DNA of 64,000 bases from Vibrio agarivorans (GTDB lineage Bacteria > Pseudomonadota > Gammaproteobacteria > Enterobacterales > Vibrionaceae): the NCBI RefSeq assembly GCF_030409635.1, contig NZ_JAUFQF010000004.1, positions 2,638,241-2,702,240 on the forward strand, read 5' to 3'. Below the pieces are notes generated by a model, which was not told where the DNA came from, ran no database searches, and saw only the letters and a list, made by a program, of their open reading frames with translations. The translations under genes were made by a program, and so were the position numbers. Every line of letters begins with the position of its first letter. The stretch's first letter is position 1. Positions 27,766 to 37,785 of this stretch are shown here, in pieces.

Positions 27766-28755
27766 TTAAATAGCGCTTTCCACTTTCTCTGCAACCTCAG
27801 CAGATACCCAACCTTTCCATACCTCTGGATACGTCTCTAAGAAGTAAAACATCGCATCTTCTGAGTCCGCTTGTTCCTCTTCCATCCAAGCGAGCATTTT
27901 GCTCATTAGTTGATTTGAATAGCCTCGATTGCTGAAATACTCGAACGCATACGGCTCATCTTGAGCGAACTGCTCCGTCGTCACGGTATGCACAGGTGAT
28001 GGTGGATACATAGTCACTTTAGGTGTTTCACAGTCTGGTTGTGTCGTGCAGTTGCGATATTCATCAACATCTGCTCCCGAACCAAAATCAACCATAACCA
28101 TATCGTATTTACCCAGTACAGGTGTTGGTGACCAGTAATAGCCAAACCAAGGTTTTTCACGCTCATAGTTTTTCGCCAGAATCCCGGCTAAAGCTGCGCC
28201 AGAACCTGGGTCGACCATATCAAAGTCATGCTCTTCTAGACCAAGTGCATCAAAAAGATGACCTGCGGTGATCTGACATGTCCATCCAGCTGGACAAGTG
28301 TAGAAAGCAAATTGGTCATCACTTTCTGGATGTTCAAATAGTGCCTTGTGCTTAATGACACCCTCGATGGTCGCCATTTCTGGGTATTGCTCAACCAGGT
28401 AGGCAGGCACCCAAAAGCCCTCCTCACCACCATCAGTGAGCGAATTTCCCGCATAGCGTAGACGTTTATCTTCAACCCCCTTGTCCAGCGCCTCTTTAAT
28501 ACCATTAGTCCATAATTCAGGTGCCACATCAGGCTGTCCCTTCTCAATCATTGAAGTACCAGTAGGAACGGTATCGCCTGGAATTAAGTCGGCGTCACAG
28601 CCGTAGCCATTATTTAGAATAAACTGGTCCACATGTGCCATAAGGCTAGCGGAGTTCCAGTTCATGTCAGCGATAGTGAACTCTCCACATTCATTTGCGT
28701 GAACGGAAGTCGTTGCTAAGGCAGCGAGAATAAAAACAGAAGGCTTCATATCCAT
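27766..28755 (-). CDS. Glycine betaine/proline-type ABC binding protein, orphan copy
   Basis: The 329-residue product has a signal peptide ending at VHANECG and the OpuAC-type fold. It matches the binding protein at 38308 almost motif for motif: IADMNWNSASLMAHVDQFIL, GYGCDADLIPGDT, TSMIEKGQPDVAPELWTN, EGGEEGFWVPAYL and AWMEEEQADSEDAMFYFLE. Aromatic residues that form the betaine cage are expected among the Trp/Tyr of GYYWSPT. No permease or ATPase gene lies beside it, so it may serve the transporter at 39.4-41.5 kb. Confidence 0.88.
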   Translation of the reverse strand: MDMKPSVFILAALATTSVHANECGEFTIADMNWNSASLMAHVDQFILNNGYGCDADLIPGDTVPTGTSMIEKGQPDVAPELWTNGIKEALDKGVEDKRLRYAGNSLTDGGEEGFWVPAYLVEQYPEMATIEGVIKHKALFEHPESDDQFAFYTCPAGWTCQITAGHLFDALGLEEHDFDMVDPGSGAALAGILAKNYEREKPWFGYYWSPTPVLGKYDMVMVDFGSGADVDEYRNCTTQPDCETPKVTMYPPSPVHTVTTEQFAQDEPYAFEYFSNRGYSNQLMSKMLAWMEEEQADSEDAMFYFLETYPEVWKGWVSAEVAEKVESAI

Positions 28756-29005
28756 TGAACTAGTTCCTTTATCATAATTTGATACCAGTATAGGGAGTGA
28801 TTAGCCAGAATTCCCGACAGACTTTAACTAACTCTCTGAAATGTCGTGTAATTCAAACTATTCTTACTTTATCAATCCAAATTGTATCTGATTGTCACCT
28901 TGGCCATGTAAAGTAGATAAAGATCACAAAACCACTTGAACTTATCTCTCTGAGTCAGTACCGTGACGCGGTTTCCTCAATTTCTCACTAGAAAAGGTAT
29001 CGATT

Positions 29006-30598
29006 TTGATTTCTACCGCGAATATCACGCAGCAATTTGGCGCTAAGCCACTCTTCGAAAACATCTCTGTTAAGTTTGGCGAAGGCAATCGCTACGGTCT
29101 GATCGGCGCAAACGGATGTGGTAAATCTACATTTATGAAGATCCTTTCTGGTGAGCTAGAGCCAACAGGCGGTAACGTAAGCTACGACCCGAACGAGCGT
29201 GTTGCTAAACTAAATCAGGATCAATTCGCTTATGAAGAATTCACGGTAATCGACACGGTTATCATGGGTCACAAAGAGCTTTGGGCTGTTAAGCAAGAGC
29301 GCGACCGTATCTACTCGCTTGCAGAAATGAGCGAAGAAGATGGCATGAAGGTGGCTGATCTTGAAGTTCAGTTCGCTGAAATGGATGGCTACATGGCAGA
29401 AGCAAAAGCTGGTGAGCTTCTTCTTGCTGTAGGTATCTCAGAAGACCTGCACTTTGGCCTAATGAGTGAAGTGGCTCCAGGTTGGAAACTTCGTGTGCTT
29501 TTGGCGCAGGTTCTGTTCGCTGACCCGCACATCATGCTACTTGACGAACCAACCAACAACTTGGATATGGACACGATTCGTTGGCTAGAAGAGACGCTAA
29601 ACCAACGTAACTGTACGATGATCATCATCTCGCACGACCGTCACTTCCTAAACTCAGTGTGTACACACATGGCTGACTTGGATTACGGTGAACTTCGCCT
29701 ATTCCCAGGTAACTACGATGAGTACATGGTAGCAGCGAACCAAGCTCGTGAGCGCCTGCTAGCTGACAACGCTAAGAAGAAAGCGCAAATTGCTGAGCTA
29801 AACACCTTCGTTGCACGTTTCTCTGCAAACGCATCGAAAGCGAAGCAAGCAACATCTCGTGCTAAGCAAATCGACAAAATTCAGCTTGAAGAAGTCAAAC
29901 CTTCAAGCCGTCAAAACCCATTCATCCGTTTTGACCAAGAGAAAGAGCTGTTCCGTAACGCACTAATCGTTGAAAACCTATCACAAGGTTTTGAAGATGA
30001 CCTATTCACAGACTTTAACGCGATTTTTGAAGTGGGTGAACGTGTTGCTATCATCGGTGAAAATGGTGTGGGTAAAACTACACTATTGAACACAATCTCA
30101 GGTGCTCTTGAGCCTCGCACTGGCGAATATAAATGGTCTGAGAACTCAAACATTGGTTACTACGCACAAGACCATGCACATGACTTCGCAGAAGACATGA
30201 ACCTAATGGACTGGATGGGTCAATGGCGTCAACCTGGTGACGACGAACAAGTAATTCGTAGCTTCCTAGGTCGCATGCTGTTTGGTCAAGACGACATCAA
30301 GAAGTCAGTAAAAGTTCTTTCGGGTGGTGAGCAAGGTCGTATGCTGCTTGGTAAGATCATGATGCACAAACCAAACATGCTGCTAATGGACGAACCAACT
30401 AACCACATGGATATGGAATCGATCGAGTCATTAAATAATGCACTTGAAGAGTACAAAGGCACTCTATTCTTCGTATCGCACGACCGTGTATTCGTAGACT
30501 CTCTAGCAACTCGTATCCTAGAGATCAAAGACGGTAAGATTAACGACTTCCGTGGCACTTATGCTGAGTTCCTAAAGTCAAAAGGTATTGACGGCTAA
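29006..30598 (+). CDS. ybiT: ABC-F ATPase YbiT
   Basis: The 530-residue cytosolic protein has two ABC ATPase domains and no membrane segments. Walker A motifs are GANGCGKS and GENGVGKT; Walker B motifs are [10 protein letters not shown] and [10 protein letters not shown]; signature motifs are [12 protein letters not shown] (degenerate) and LSGGEQGRM. The linker between domains ([26 protein letters not shown]) matches YbiT. ABC-F proteins act on translating ribosomes. The start is TTG at 29006, with AAGG about nine bases before it; this fits the expected N terminus ([18 protein letters not shown]). It is a single gene. Confidence 0.94.
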   Translation: MISTANITQQFGAKPLFENISVKFGEGNRYGLIGANGCGKSTFMKILSGELEPTGGNVSYDPNERVAKLNQDQFAYEEFTVIDTVIMGHKELWAVKQERDRIYSLAEMSEEDGMKVADLEVQFAEMDGYMAEAKAGELLLAVGISEDLHFGLMSEVAPGWKLRVLLAQVLFADPHIMLLDEPTNNLDMDTIRWLEETLNQRNCTMIIISHDRHFLNSVCTHMADLDYGELRLFPGNYDEYMVAANQARERLLADNAKKKAQIAELNTFVARFSANASKAKQATSRAKQIDKIQLEEVKPSSRQNPFIRFDQEKELFRNALIVENLSQGFEDDLFTDFNAIFEVGERVAIIGENGVGKTTLLNTISGALEPRTGEYKWSENSNIGYYAQDHAHDFAEDMNLMDWMGQWRQPGDDEQVIRSFLGRMLFGQDDIKKSVKVLSGGEQGRMLLGKIMMHKPNMLLMDEPTNHMDMESIESLNNALEEYKGTLFFVSHDRVFVDSLATRILEIKDGKINDFRGTYAEFLKSKGIDG

Positions 30599-30619
30599 TC
30601 CAGCAACTGCCAATCCATT

Positions 30620-30654
30620 AAAAAAGGAAGCGATCGAAAGTCGCTTCCTTTTTG
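30620..30654 (+). terminator. Terminator after ybiT
   Basis: AAAAAAGGAAGCGA, a 7-base loop and TCGCTTCCTTTTT form a strong hairpin. It may also serve the convergent TRAP permease gene. Confidence 0.88.
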
Positions 30655-30678
30655 CGTTTTATCCCAGGTGAAAAATCG

Positions 30679-32565
30679 TCATGTAGCCACAACAGGGGGT
30701 TGCGATTTTTTCATATTCCATACAACTAACCCTGCTAATACCGCCATACCAACAATCTCTACGATCGCTGAACCAAACACCATGATCACCGCAGTCGCTA
30801 GCCACAAGATACGCTCTAACAGTGATAGTTTTCCGAACATATAACCCTCAATACTGCCAGCAAACGCAATAATTAAAGCGATAGTGCTCAGTGTAGCAAT
30901 CACAAAACTTCCGGCTTCACCATCTACCCAGATCAAACCTGAAAATGCCATCATCATCGGAATCAAGAAGAAACCTTGCGCCAGTTTGAACGCTTGAACA
31001 GCAGACCTCATCGGAGAGGATTTCGCGATACCTGCCCCAGCGAAAGCCGCAAGGGCAATCGGAGGAGTGACATTTGAAGTCTGCGACAACCAAAATACAA
31101 TCATATGCGCCGCTAGTAAGCTAACACCAAAATCCAGTAAGGTTGGTACGGCCATGATAGATAAGACAATATAGGCTGCTGTTACTGGTAAGCCCATACC
31201 CAAAATAACCGCTGCGAGTGCAATCAATGCCAGCGCACTAAAAAGATAACCACCCGACAACGCAATAAGAAACTGGGTAAACTGCAACCCAATCCCCGTT
31301 TGCCCTACTACACCGACCACAATTCCGGCAGTTGCACAAGCCACTGAAATTGGCAATGCGAGAATCGCGCCCTGCTTCATTCCTTCAAAGAACAACCCAA
31401 ATGTTATGCGGCTATGCTTACGTAACATTGAGGCAATGAGAATCGCAGCGCAACCTGCTATCCCCACCAAGACAGGCGAATAACTCATCATAAGCAGAGC
31501 GGTAATCAACACCAACGGCACAAGGAAATGCCACCCACGCTCCATCACCACCATAAGTTTCTCGTAGCTGTCCATCCCCTTGAGACCCAACTTGCACGCC
31601 ATGATATGCACATAGAGCAACGTACAAGCAAAATACAATATGGCGGGCATGATCGATACGATCAAAATTTCGCTGTAGGGAATCCCGGTAAACTGCGCCA
31701 TAACAAATGCACCAGCGCCCATCACCGGTGGCATAATCTGCCCACCAGTTGAAGCTGCGGCTTCGATACCTGCCGCTTGCTCTGGCTTATAGCCAAGCTT
31801 TTTCATCATTGGGATGGTCAGTGACCCGGTAGTGACCGTATTGGCGATGGCTGAACCTGAAATCGACCCAAGGGCAGCAGAAGAGATAACACTGGCTTTC
31901 GCAGGCCCCCCGCGATATTTTCCTGCAATCGCAAACGCCGCATCGATAAAGAAGTTACCCGCTCCCGTCACCTGTAAGAATGCACCAAACAAGACAAAGA
32001 TGAACACAACGCCAGCGGCTATCGCAAGTGGTGCTCCGTAAACACCATTCGTTGAGAAAATATGGAATCGAATAATATCCTCAAGCGGAAAACCATTACT
32101 TGCGATTTGAGCAGGCAAATAGTTGCCAAACATCGCATAGGCCAAAAAGAGCAGTGCGATGGCTACCATCACCATTCCAACGGTTCTTCGTGTTGCTTCG
32201 AGGAGTAATACGATAGTGATACAACCTGCAAGTTTATCGACATCGTTGACACCTTCTATAAGGAACATGATGTCATCATAATCAAACTGGGCAATGCGCC
32301 AAGCAGACCAAATAATCGCAACGGAAAAAAGACTATCAAGTATCCTGCCCAGCTTAAAGCCTAGACTTTTCTCGTGATGAGCAAATAACGGATGGGTCAA
32401 AAACACTAAAACAATCACCCAAGTCAGGTGAATTGGGCGAAAAACAGGAGCGGAGATTTCGGCAGTGATCCCTTGCCATATTTGAAATACAGACAAAGCA
32501 ATAGCCGCAAGCGCGGCTATTTTTAGTGGGACATCAACCAGAAAAGACGACTTAGACTCTGGCAT
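30679..32565 (-). CDS. TRAP transporter permease, fused small and large subunits (TAXI type)
   Basis: The 628-residue membrane protein joins the 4-helix DctQ-like part and the 12-helix or more DctM-like part in one chain, as is usual for TAXI-type TRAP systems. Family segments seen: GGQIMPPVMGAGAFVMAQ, NTVTTGSLTIPMMKKLGYKPEQAAGIEAAASTGG, LGMGLPVTAAYIV and SQTSNVTPPIALAAFAGAGIA. It uses a sodium or proton gradient to import a solute caught by the neighbouring binding protein (ten bases upstream). The solute is unknown; glutamate-like compounds are known for one relative. Confidence 0.93.
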   Translation of the reverse strand: MPESKSSFLVDVPLKIAALAAIALSVFQIWQGITAEISAPVFRPIHLTWVIVLVFLTHPLFAHHEKSLGFKLGRILDSLFSVAIIWSAWRIAQFDYDDIMFLIEGVNDVDKLAGCITIVLLLEATRRTVGMVMVAIALLFLAYAMFGNYLPAQIASNGFPLEDIIRFHIFSTNGVYGAPLAIAAGVVFIFVLFGAFLQVTGAGNFFIDAAFAIAGKYRGGPAKASVISSAALGSISGSAIANTVTTGSLTIPMMKKLGYKPEQAAGIEAAASTGGQIMPPVMGAGAFVMAQFTGIPYSEILIVSIMPAILYFACTLLYVHIMACKLGLKGMDSYEKLMVVMERGWHFLVPLVLITALLMMSYSPVLVGIAGCAAILIASMLRKHSRITFGLFFEGMKQGAILALPISVACATAGIVVGVVGQTGIGLQFTQFLIALSGGYLFSALALIALAAVILGMGLPVTAAYIVLSIMAVPTLLDFGVSLLAAHMIVFWLSQTSNVTPPIALAAFAGAGIAKSSPMRSAVQAFKLAQGFFLIPMMMAFSGLIWVDGEAGSFVIATLSTIALIIAFAGSIEGYMFGKLSLLERILWLATAVIMVFGSAIVEIVGMAVLAGLVVWNMKKSQPPVVAT

Positions 32566-32575
32566 TGACCTACCT

Positions 32576-33505
32576 CTACTTCATTTCATCTAGATATTTT
32601 TGTGCACCGGGATGAAGTGGAACACCCGCCAGTTTTTCCATATTTTCTAGCGTGGTATAACTGGTGACTTTGATGCTTTGGCGAACTTGGTCGATGCTCT
32701 CAAACATAGATTTGGTCATTGAATATACCAAGTCTGTATCTGCATCCTTATTTACAACCAGAACATTCCAAACTGCTGGTGTATTGAATGCTGGCACTTT
32801 TCGATACGCCTCAGCAGGAACTTCTAAAGGTTGAAATGAAGGCATGGCTTCACTGATTTTTGCCAACTCATCTTCTGTGAATGACAGCACTCGGATCTCT
32901 CGTGTCAGTGCGAGTTCTGTCACCGCACCAACGCCTAAACTACCCACAATCACACCCGCATCTATCTGACCGTTAGCAAGCGCTGAAGTCGTCGCAGTAT
33001 AGTTGAGGCTTTGCGCTTTCAACTCACTCTCTTCAATACCTAGCGCACTTAAAATTCCAATTGCACTGGTTCTTGTGCCCGAACCCGGCGCGCCCAATGA
33101 AACGCGTTTACCTTTGAGATCTTTAATTGATTGAATGTCAGAGTTAGCCGGAACCATAAAGTGGACGACATTAGGGTAAAGTGCAGATACGACAGCAACG
33201 TTCATTTTTGCAGGGAATGGTTCTTGACCGTTGTAGGCTTTAAGCACCACGCTCCCCATAGCGATACCCGCCAACTGTTTGTTTGTGGCTACCTTGATGC
33301 TGTTTTCAACCGAGCCAGCTGTCACCTCTGCTCGCATATTAAAATCAGGCAGTGTTTCACCCCAAATTTTAGCGAGTGTCCCCCCTAGCGGATAGTAAGT
33401 ACCACTTTGGCTACCAGTCCCAATGGTGTAGTTTTCTGCGAAAGCCGAGAAGGAAACCGCACCTGCAATTAGCGCGGCAACAAGTCCTTTTGATAGTTTT
33501 TTCAT
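32576..33505 (-). CDS. TAXI family TRAP solute-binding protein
   Basis: I choose the start at 33505, giving a clean signal peptide (MKKLSKGLVAALIAGAVSFSAFA, then ENYTIGTG) with AAGGCG upstream. The 309-residue periplasmic protein has the TAXI hallmarks GTGSQSGTYYPLGGTLAKIW near the mature N terminus, RVSLGAPGSGTRTSA and the C-terminal LHPGAQKYLDE. It feeds the fused permease downstream. Palindromic sequences lie just upstream of its start. Confidence 0.93.
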   Translation of the reverse strand: MKKLSKGLVAALIAGAVSFSAFAENYTIGTGSQSGTYYPLGGTLAKIWGETLPDFNMRAEVTAGSVENSIKVATNKQLAGIAMGSVVLKAYNGQEPFPAKMNVAVVSALYPNVVHFMVPANSDIQSIKDLKGKRVSLGAPGSGTRTSAIGILSALGIEESELKAQSLNYTATTSALANGQIDAGVIVGSLGVGAVTELALTREIRVLSFTEDELAKISEAMPSFQPLEVPAEAYRKVPAFNTPAVWNVLVVNKDADTDLVYSMTKSMFESIDQVRQSIKVTSYTTLENMEKLAGVPLHPGAQKYLDEMK

Positions 33506-33524
33506 TATATTACGCCTTGTGATG

Positions 33525-33552
33525 TTGTTAGCGAACAAACATTGTTAACAAT
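33525..33552. promoter_or_regulatory. Two adjacent palindromes upstream of the TAXI-TRAP operon
   Basis: TTGTT-AGCG-AACAA (33525-33538) and the perfect 12-base palindrome ATTGTTAACAAT (33541-33552) stand side by side, 16 to 20 bases upstream of the binding-protein start. They share the TTGTT/AACAA arms, which suggests a dimeric repressor or activator site. The regulator is not identified. Confidence 0.4.
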
Positions 33553-33652
33553 AAACACAGTTAGCGTAGTCACTCTAAACCACTCTCGGCATTAGACTTT
33601 AGTCGAAAGAGACTTGCAGTCACATCTCAGTGGTTACATCACGTTGATTCTG

Positions 33653-35292
33653 TTACTTGCGCCACTTTTTGGTCAAACTCTCCAAAGCTTTAGGCACAGC
33701 TGCTTTGGCAAGAGTTGGCGTGACTTTTTTACTGGTTTTCGCCAGTCTGCTCCACTGTTTCTTCAACCCTTGTCCTCGCTTTGCTGCTTCCATACGCTGT
33801 CTATTACGCTGCACATTGAACGCATCAGCAATTCCTTCAACAAGCCACTCTTGTAGGGCTTGCACGCCAAAATGTGCTTTGTTTGGGTCAATCGAGAGCG
33901 GCAATATTTGGTAAAAACCCAACAGCTGTTGGTTATACTCGATTGCCTTGATGATGGTGTGTTCTTTTTCACTGCTTGGATGACTTAAATCCATCGGTAG
34001 CGACCACTGCGCGGCAGGTTGAAGCTTATCAACTTGATTTAATACACCGAGTATCACTGGACGCTTTCTTGAAATATGCTGCTTGTCAGTATAGAAATCA
34101 TCAAACTGCTGCATCAGATCAGCATCCAGAGATCGGGCTGATTGAGGGGCTTTTAATACCCACAACACCACATCTGCTTCCGCCATCTCTTTCAACGCTA
34201 TTTGACTGGTCTCTTGAGTGCCATCAAGTCCTTGTAAATCAACAACAACGACCGGTTGGTCACCAACCATTGCGCTGTAAGTCGTTGTATTGTCGGTCGA
34301 AGGCAGCACGTCAACCTCAGCGACAAATTCCTTTTGAGCAGGTTCACAATCGAAGATTTACCCGCTCCCGTCTGCCCTACTAATACAATACGAATCGGCT
34401 CAAGCACTATCGCTTCGCGCTTTTGGTCTAAGACTGAAGCTTGTGACGGCGTCACATCACTTTGTTCAAAGCTAAATCGACCGCTATAAAGTTCTATGGC
34501 GACAAACGCGACTTCATCAAGCAAGGCCTGTTTGGCGGCACGTTGCAGGTCATCCACCATTCCTCGGGTCATATTGGCGCTGAATTGCTGCGTACCAATA
34601 TCGGATATGGCTTTCGCCGGATTGATGTATAGGTTTTTAGCGTGATTGAGCCAAATCGCCGCTTTAAATACGTGCTTGCCAACATCACCATAGCGGTCAT
34701 AGAGATCGTAGCCTGATTTAATATGGGAAACCTTCACAGCATCAACCGCAAAGCCATAGTCATCCAGCAGCGCTCGGTAGCGTCGACTCACTTCTTCGAA
34801 TAGTTTTAACCCTTCAGGTACTGAAAAATCTAACGCTTTTTTTCCGTACTCCACCGCAACGAACTCAAGCACACTTAACCCAGCGCTATCAAGGTTGCCC
34901 CACTCTTCGTTCTGTTCGAGTAAGCTGTGTGCATAAGCGCGACTGCGCTGCCAAATTTTCACTTCAGACTCAGACCAATCATCAGAAGCTTTAACTAAGC
35001 CCTGCTTGAGCACATTCTGCTGCTGATCATCACCTTCTTGCGGTGAAATCTCAGGCTCTCGCGCTGCCGACTGCGTGTCACTGCGATGCACCCAGTATAA
35101 AGGCAATGAAACCAAGAGTGTCGCCATCGCGACAGTGAGCGATAACGGCAGCAAATAACCATACTGAAATGCCAACCCTACACCAAACAACGCCATGATA
35201 AGAATGGGCAATACGGCGGATACCACGGCTATCCCCCAGCGGCCACCCGACAAGTGTGAGAGCAGTACAAACAAGTGCTTAATCTTTTTCAT
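33653..35292 (-). pseudogene. Membrane-associated GTPase of a twin pair, frameshifted
   Basis: The first frame runs from 35292 with two membrane helices (about 15-67), a helical region (about 80-280) and a P-loop (VGQTGAGKSS, near 315). Right after this the frame is lost at the T-run 34332-34335 (AAAA on the coding strand). One added base restores NLLK-EFVAEVDVLPSTDNTTTY and the G3 motif DLQGLDG, then G4 NQVDK, to the stop at 33653, giving 546 residues. A one-base change in a homopolymer is either a sequencing error or a young mutation. The start overlaps the upstream GTPase by 14 bases. No function is known to me. Confidence 0.8.
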
Positions 35293-36379
35293 AACCGGAC
35301 ACTGCTTTCCCTTTTTTCAGTGCTTCTCGATAGATGGCTTGCATCTTATCTGGCGATACATCTTCGCCTTTACTTTTGCTGTAAAAATAGTAACAAGCCG
35401 CTCTGCCAAGGCCATACGTTGTGCCAAAGCTCATCGCTGCTGCGGTAATGGCTCCAACCGTTTGCCCATACCCCGGAATCAATTTCACAATTTGCCGTGA
35501 TGCGAGCTTGACCGAATACTGAATCGCGACACTGCTTCCTAACGCCCCTGCTAGCTCACCAAACGCGCGTTTATTCCATTCAACACCATATTGATTTGCT
35601 AGGCTATGTAGCATCTTTCCTTGAATGGCTGGCACTGACACAAGACCCACAGCTGGGATGAGGTCAGATGCCGCTGCACTGCCGCTAAACCACAACACCT
35701 CTTTCTCTAAACGCGCAAAATTCTGCTCTTCTAGATCGCTGTGCTCACCTTTGTCCACCATCAAGCTCACCACGGGCAAGAGAGCAGAGAGTGCATCAAA
35801 CAACAAAGCTTCATTGTATATTTCATCATCTTGTGTGCAAAAATCCACCTCAACATGATTCAAACCTTTACCCCAACATTTTGTCACCTGTTCTATCTGA
35901 TGAGTGACCAAGCGCTGGCGCTCGGTTGGCGCATACTCCAACACAGCCGTATGAACCAATAACATATGCTGTATTTTTTTCTGCTTTCTGACCAGCTTTA
36001 AGGCCTCAAGCACAGCGCTTTGCTCGACTTCCCCAAGTTTCATCACAACCACAAGTGCGTGGCTCGTTTCTGACAAAAATTCCAAGTCATCATTGGGGTC
36101 ATAGCCCGCCTCTCCTAAGCCTCTTGAATCAAGAAATCGGATTATCGGCTGTTCTGAAGGGTAGTCATATGATGCGGAGTTCATGGTGCAAGGCTCAAAG
36201 CCATTACCAATTTGCGCTTCACTTTCGCCCGTTACAGCTTGTACTAACGAGGACTTCCCTGCGCCCGTTTTACCTAACAACCACAGCGTCGGCAAATGCT
36301 GGCGTTGGTATTCATGCGCCCGAGTTAAGTCAGGATTTTCGGCAGGGTTGATAAACGCTTTAATTTTATCCAACATCAT
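35279..36379 (-). CDS. GTPase with C-terminal DUF697/YcjF-like membrane domain
   Basis: The 366-residue product has a P-loop (GKTGAGKSSL at about 36-45), a G3-like DSRGLGEAG (about 84-92) and no clear NKxD, so base specificity is uncertain. The C-terminal ~150 residues (SDLIPAVGLVSVPAIQ, then ELAGALGSSVAIQYSVKLA, IPGYGQTVGAITAAAMSFGTTYGLG) resemble the DUF697 domain that inserts into membranes. It overlaps by 14 bases with a second, frameshifted GTPase, so the two proteins probably work together at the inner membrane. The role is unknown. Confidence 0.82.
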   Translation of the reverse strand: MMLDKIKAFINPAENPDLTRAHEYQRQHLPTLWLLGKTGAGKSSLVQAVTGESEAQIGNGFEPCTMNSASYDYPSEQPIIRFLDSRGLGEAGYDPNDDLEFLSETSHALVVVMKLGEVEQSAVLEALKLVRKQKKIQHMLLVHTAVLEYAPTERQRLVTHQIEQVTKCWGKGLNHVEVDFCTQDDEIYNEALLFDALSALLPVVSLMVDKGEHSDLEEQNFARLEKEVLWFSGSAAASDLIPAVGLVSVPAIQGKMLHSLANQYGVEWNKRAFGELAGALGSSVAIQYSVKLASRQIVKLIPGYGQTVGAITAAAMSFGTTYGLGRAACYYFYSKSKGEDVSPDKMQAIYREALKKGKAVSGYEKD

Positions 36380-36406
36380 ATTCGTTCTATAAGCTCTATA
36401 TGGGGT

Positions 36407-36432
36407 ACTCTATGCCTTACTGTGCATAGAGT
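36407..36432. promoter_or_regulatory. Inverted repeat between the GTPase and helicase genes
   Basis: ACTCTATGC and GCATAGAGT are perfect nine-base arms with an 8-base spacer, 28 bases upstream of the GTPase start. It could be an operator or an RNA hairpin in the leader. Confidence 0.3.
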
Positions 36433-36588
36433 TATCCTGTCAGTATGACCAAATTAACCCGCTATCGCCACCATAAGAGTGTATGGCTTGTTTTCTTATC
36501 TATTTGATTCTCCATGTCACCTTGAACATGCTAAACTCTACCCCATCTTTGGGGTGCTCCCCGTTCTATTTGTATCAAGAGAAAAAGC

Positions 36589-37785
36589 ATGTCCTTCTCC
36601 AAACTAGGCCTTAGCCAACCGATTACTGACGCTATCAATGAACTTGGTTATACAAAACCAACCGTCATTCAAAATAAAGCGATTCCCGTCATTTTAGAGG
36701 GTGAAGACCTCATCGCTGCAGCGCAAACGGGTACTGGTAAAACCGCGAGCTTTGTTTTGCCTATTTTGGAAAAGCTTAAAGATACACAAACCCAGAAAAA
36801 GAAACGTATTCGCGCGCTGATCCTTGCACCGACTCGTGAACTCGCCATTCAGGTTGAATCAAAAGTCAGAGACTATGCTCAACATCTAGACCTAACTTCT
36901 CTTGCAATGTATGGCGGCGTTGACGAACAGGCGCAAAAACAAGCTCTTATCGAAGGTGTGGATATTCTCGTCGCGACACCAGGCCGCCTGCTCGATATGT
37001 ATGGCAAGCGCGCGGTTTATTTCGAAGAAGTAGAAATTCTTGTACTTGATGAAGCAGACCGTATGTTGGATATGGGCTTTATCGACGACATCAACAAGAT
37101 CCTTGACCGTTTACCTGTCGATATTCAGAACTTGCTCTTTTCCGCTACGCTGTCAAACAAAGTACGTGATCTCGCGAAAACCGCAGTACATGATCCATAC
37201 GAAATCTCTATCGCTGCAAACGCGGCCTCGAAGAAAAACATCGAACAATGGCTGATCACCGTCGACAAAGATAAAAAATCTTCCCTTTTAAGCCACCTCA
37301 TCAATGAAAACGATTGGGACCAAGCATTGATCTTTATCGAGACCAAGCACGGGGCCGCTAAACTTGCTTCGCAATTAGAGAAGCGAGGTATTGTTGCAGA
37401 AGCTTTCCACAGTGGTCGCAGCCAAGCGGTGCGTTCTCAACTACTTGCGGATTTTAAAGCGGGTAAAATCAAATATATGATTGCAACGGGCGTTGGTGCA
37501 CGTGGTATTGATATCGAAGGTTTGAGCCGAGTAATTAACTACGACCTGCCTTTCCCTGCCGACGAATATGTCCACCGCATTGGTCGTACCGGTCGTGCAG
37601 ATGCGCAAGGTGAAGCGATCTCATTTGTATCAAAAGATAATTTCAAGAATTTGTGTATGATTGAGAGCCGCTTGGGTCACTTGATTGAACGTCGCGAAGT
37701 GGAAGGTTTTGAACCGCGCAAACCTGTACCTATCTCAATTCTTAACTATGTGCCTAAACACAAACGAGTGAACAAGGAAGACTGA
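36589..37785 (+). CDS. DEAD-box RNA helicase, RhlE-like
   Basis: The 398-residue product has the full helicase core: Q motif (FSKLGLSQPI...PTVIQNKAIP), AQTGTGKT, PTRELA, ATPGRLLD, DEAD (LDEADRMLDMGF), SAT and HRIGRTGR. It unwinds short RNA duplexes using ATP. It is short with almost no C-terminal tail, unlike most RhlE proteins. Motif V reads ATGVGARGID, with Gly301 and Gly303 where most relatives have Asp and Ala (TDVAARGID). Its stop overlaps the yqfB start by one base. Confidence 0.92.
   Translation: MSFSKLGLSQPITDAINELGYTKPTVIQNKAIPVILEGEDLIAAAQTGTGKTASFVLPILEKLKDTQTQKKKRIRALILAPTRELAIQVESKVRDYAQHLDLTSLAMYGGVDEQAQKQALIEGVDILVATPGRLLDMYGKRAVYFEEVEILVLDEADRMLDMGFIDDINKILDRLPVDIQNLLFSATLSNKVRDLAKTAVHDPYEISIAANAASKKNIEQWLITVDKDKKSSLLSHLINENDWDQALIFIETKHGAAKLASQLEKRGIVAEAFHSGRSQAVRSQLLADFKAGKIKYMIATGVGARGIDIEGLSRVINYDLPFPADEYVHRIGRTGRADAQGEAISFVSKDNFKNLCMIESRLGHLIERREVEGFEPRKPVPISILNYVPKHKRVNKED

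Noticed and set aside
27287..27769. 160-codon plus-strand frame
   Set aside because: It overlaps aguA in another frame, and aguA carries all its catalytic motifs.
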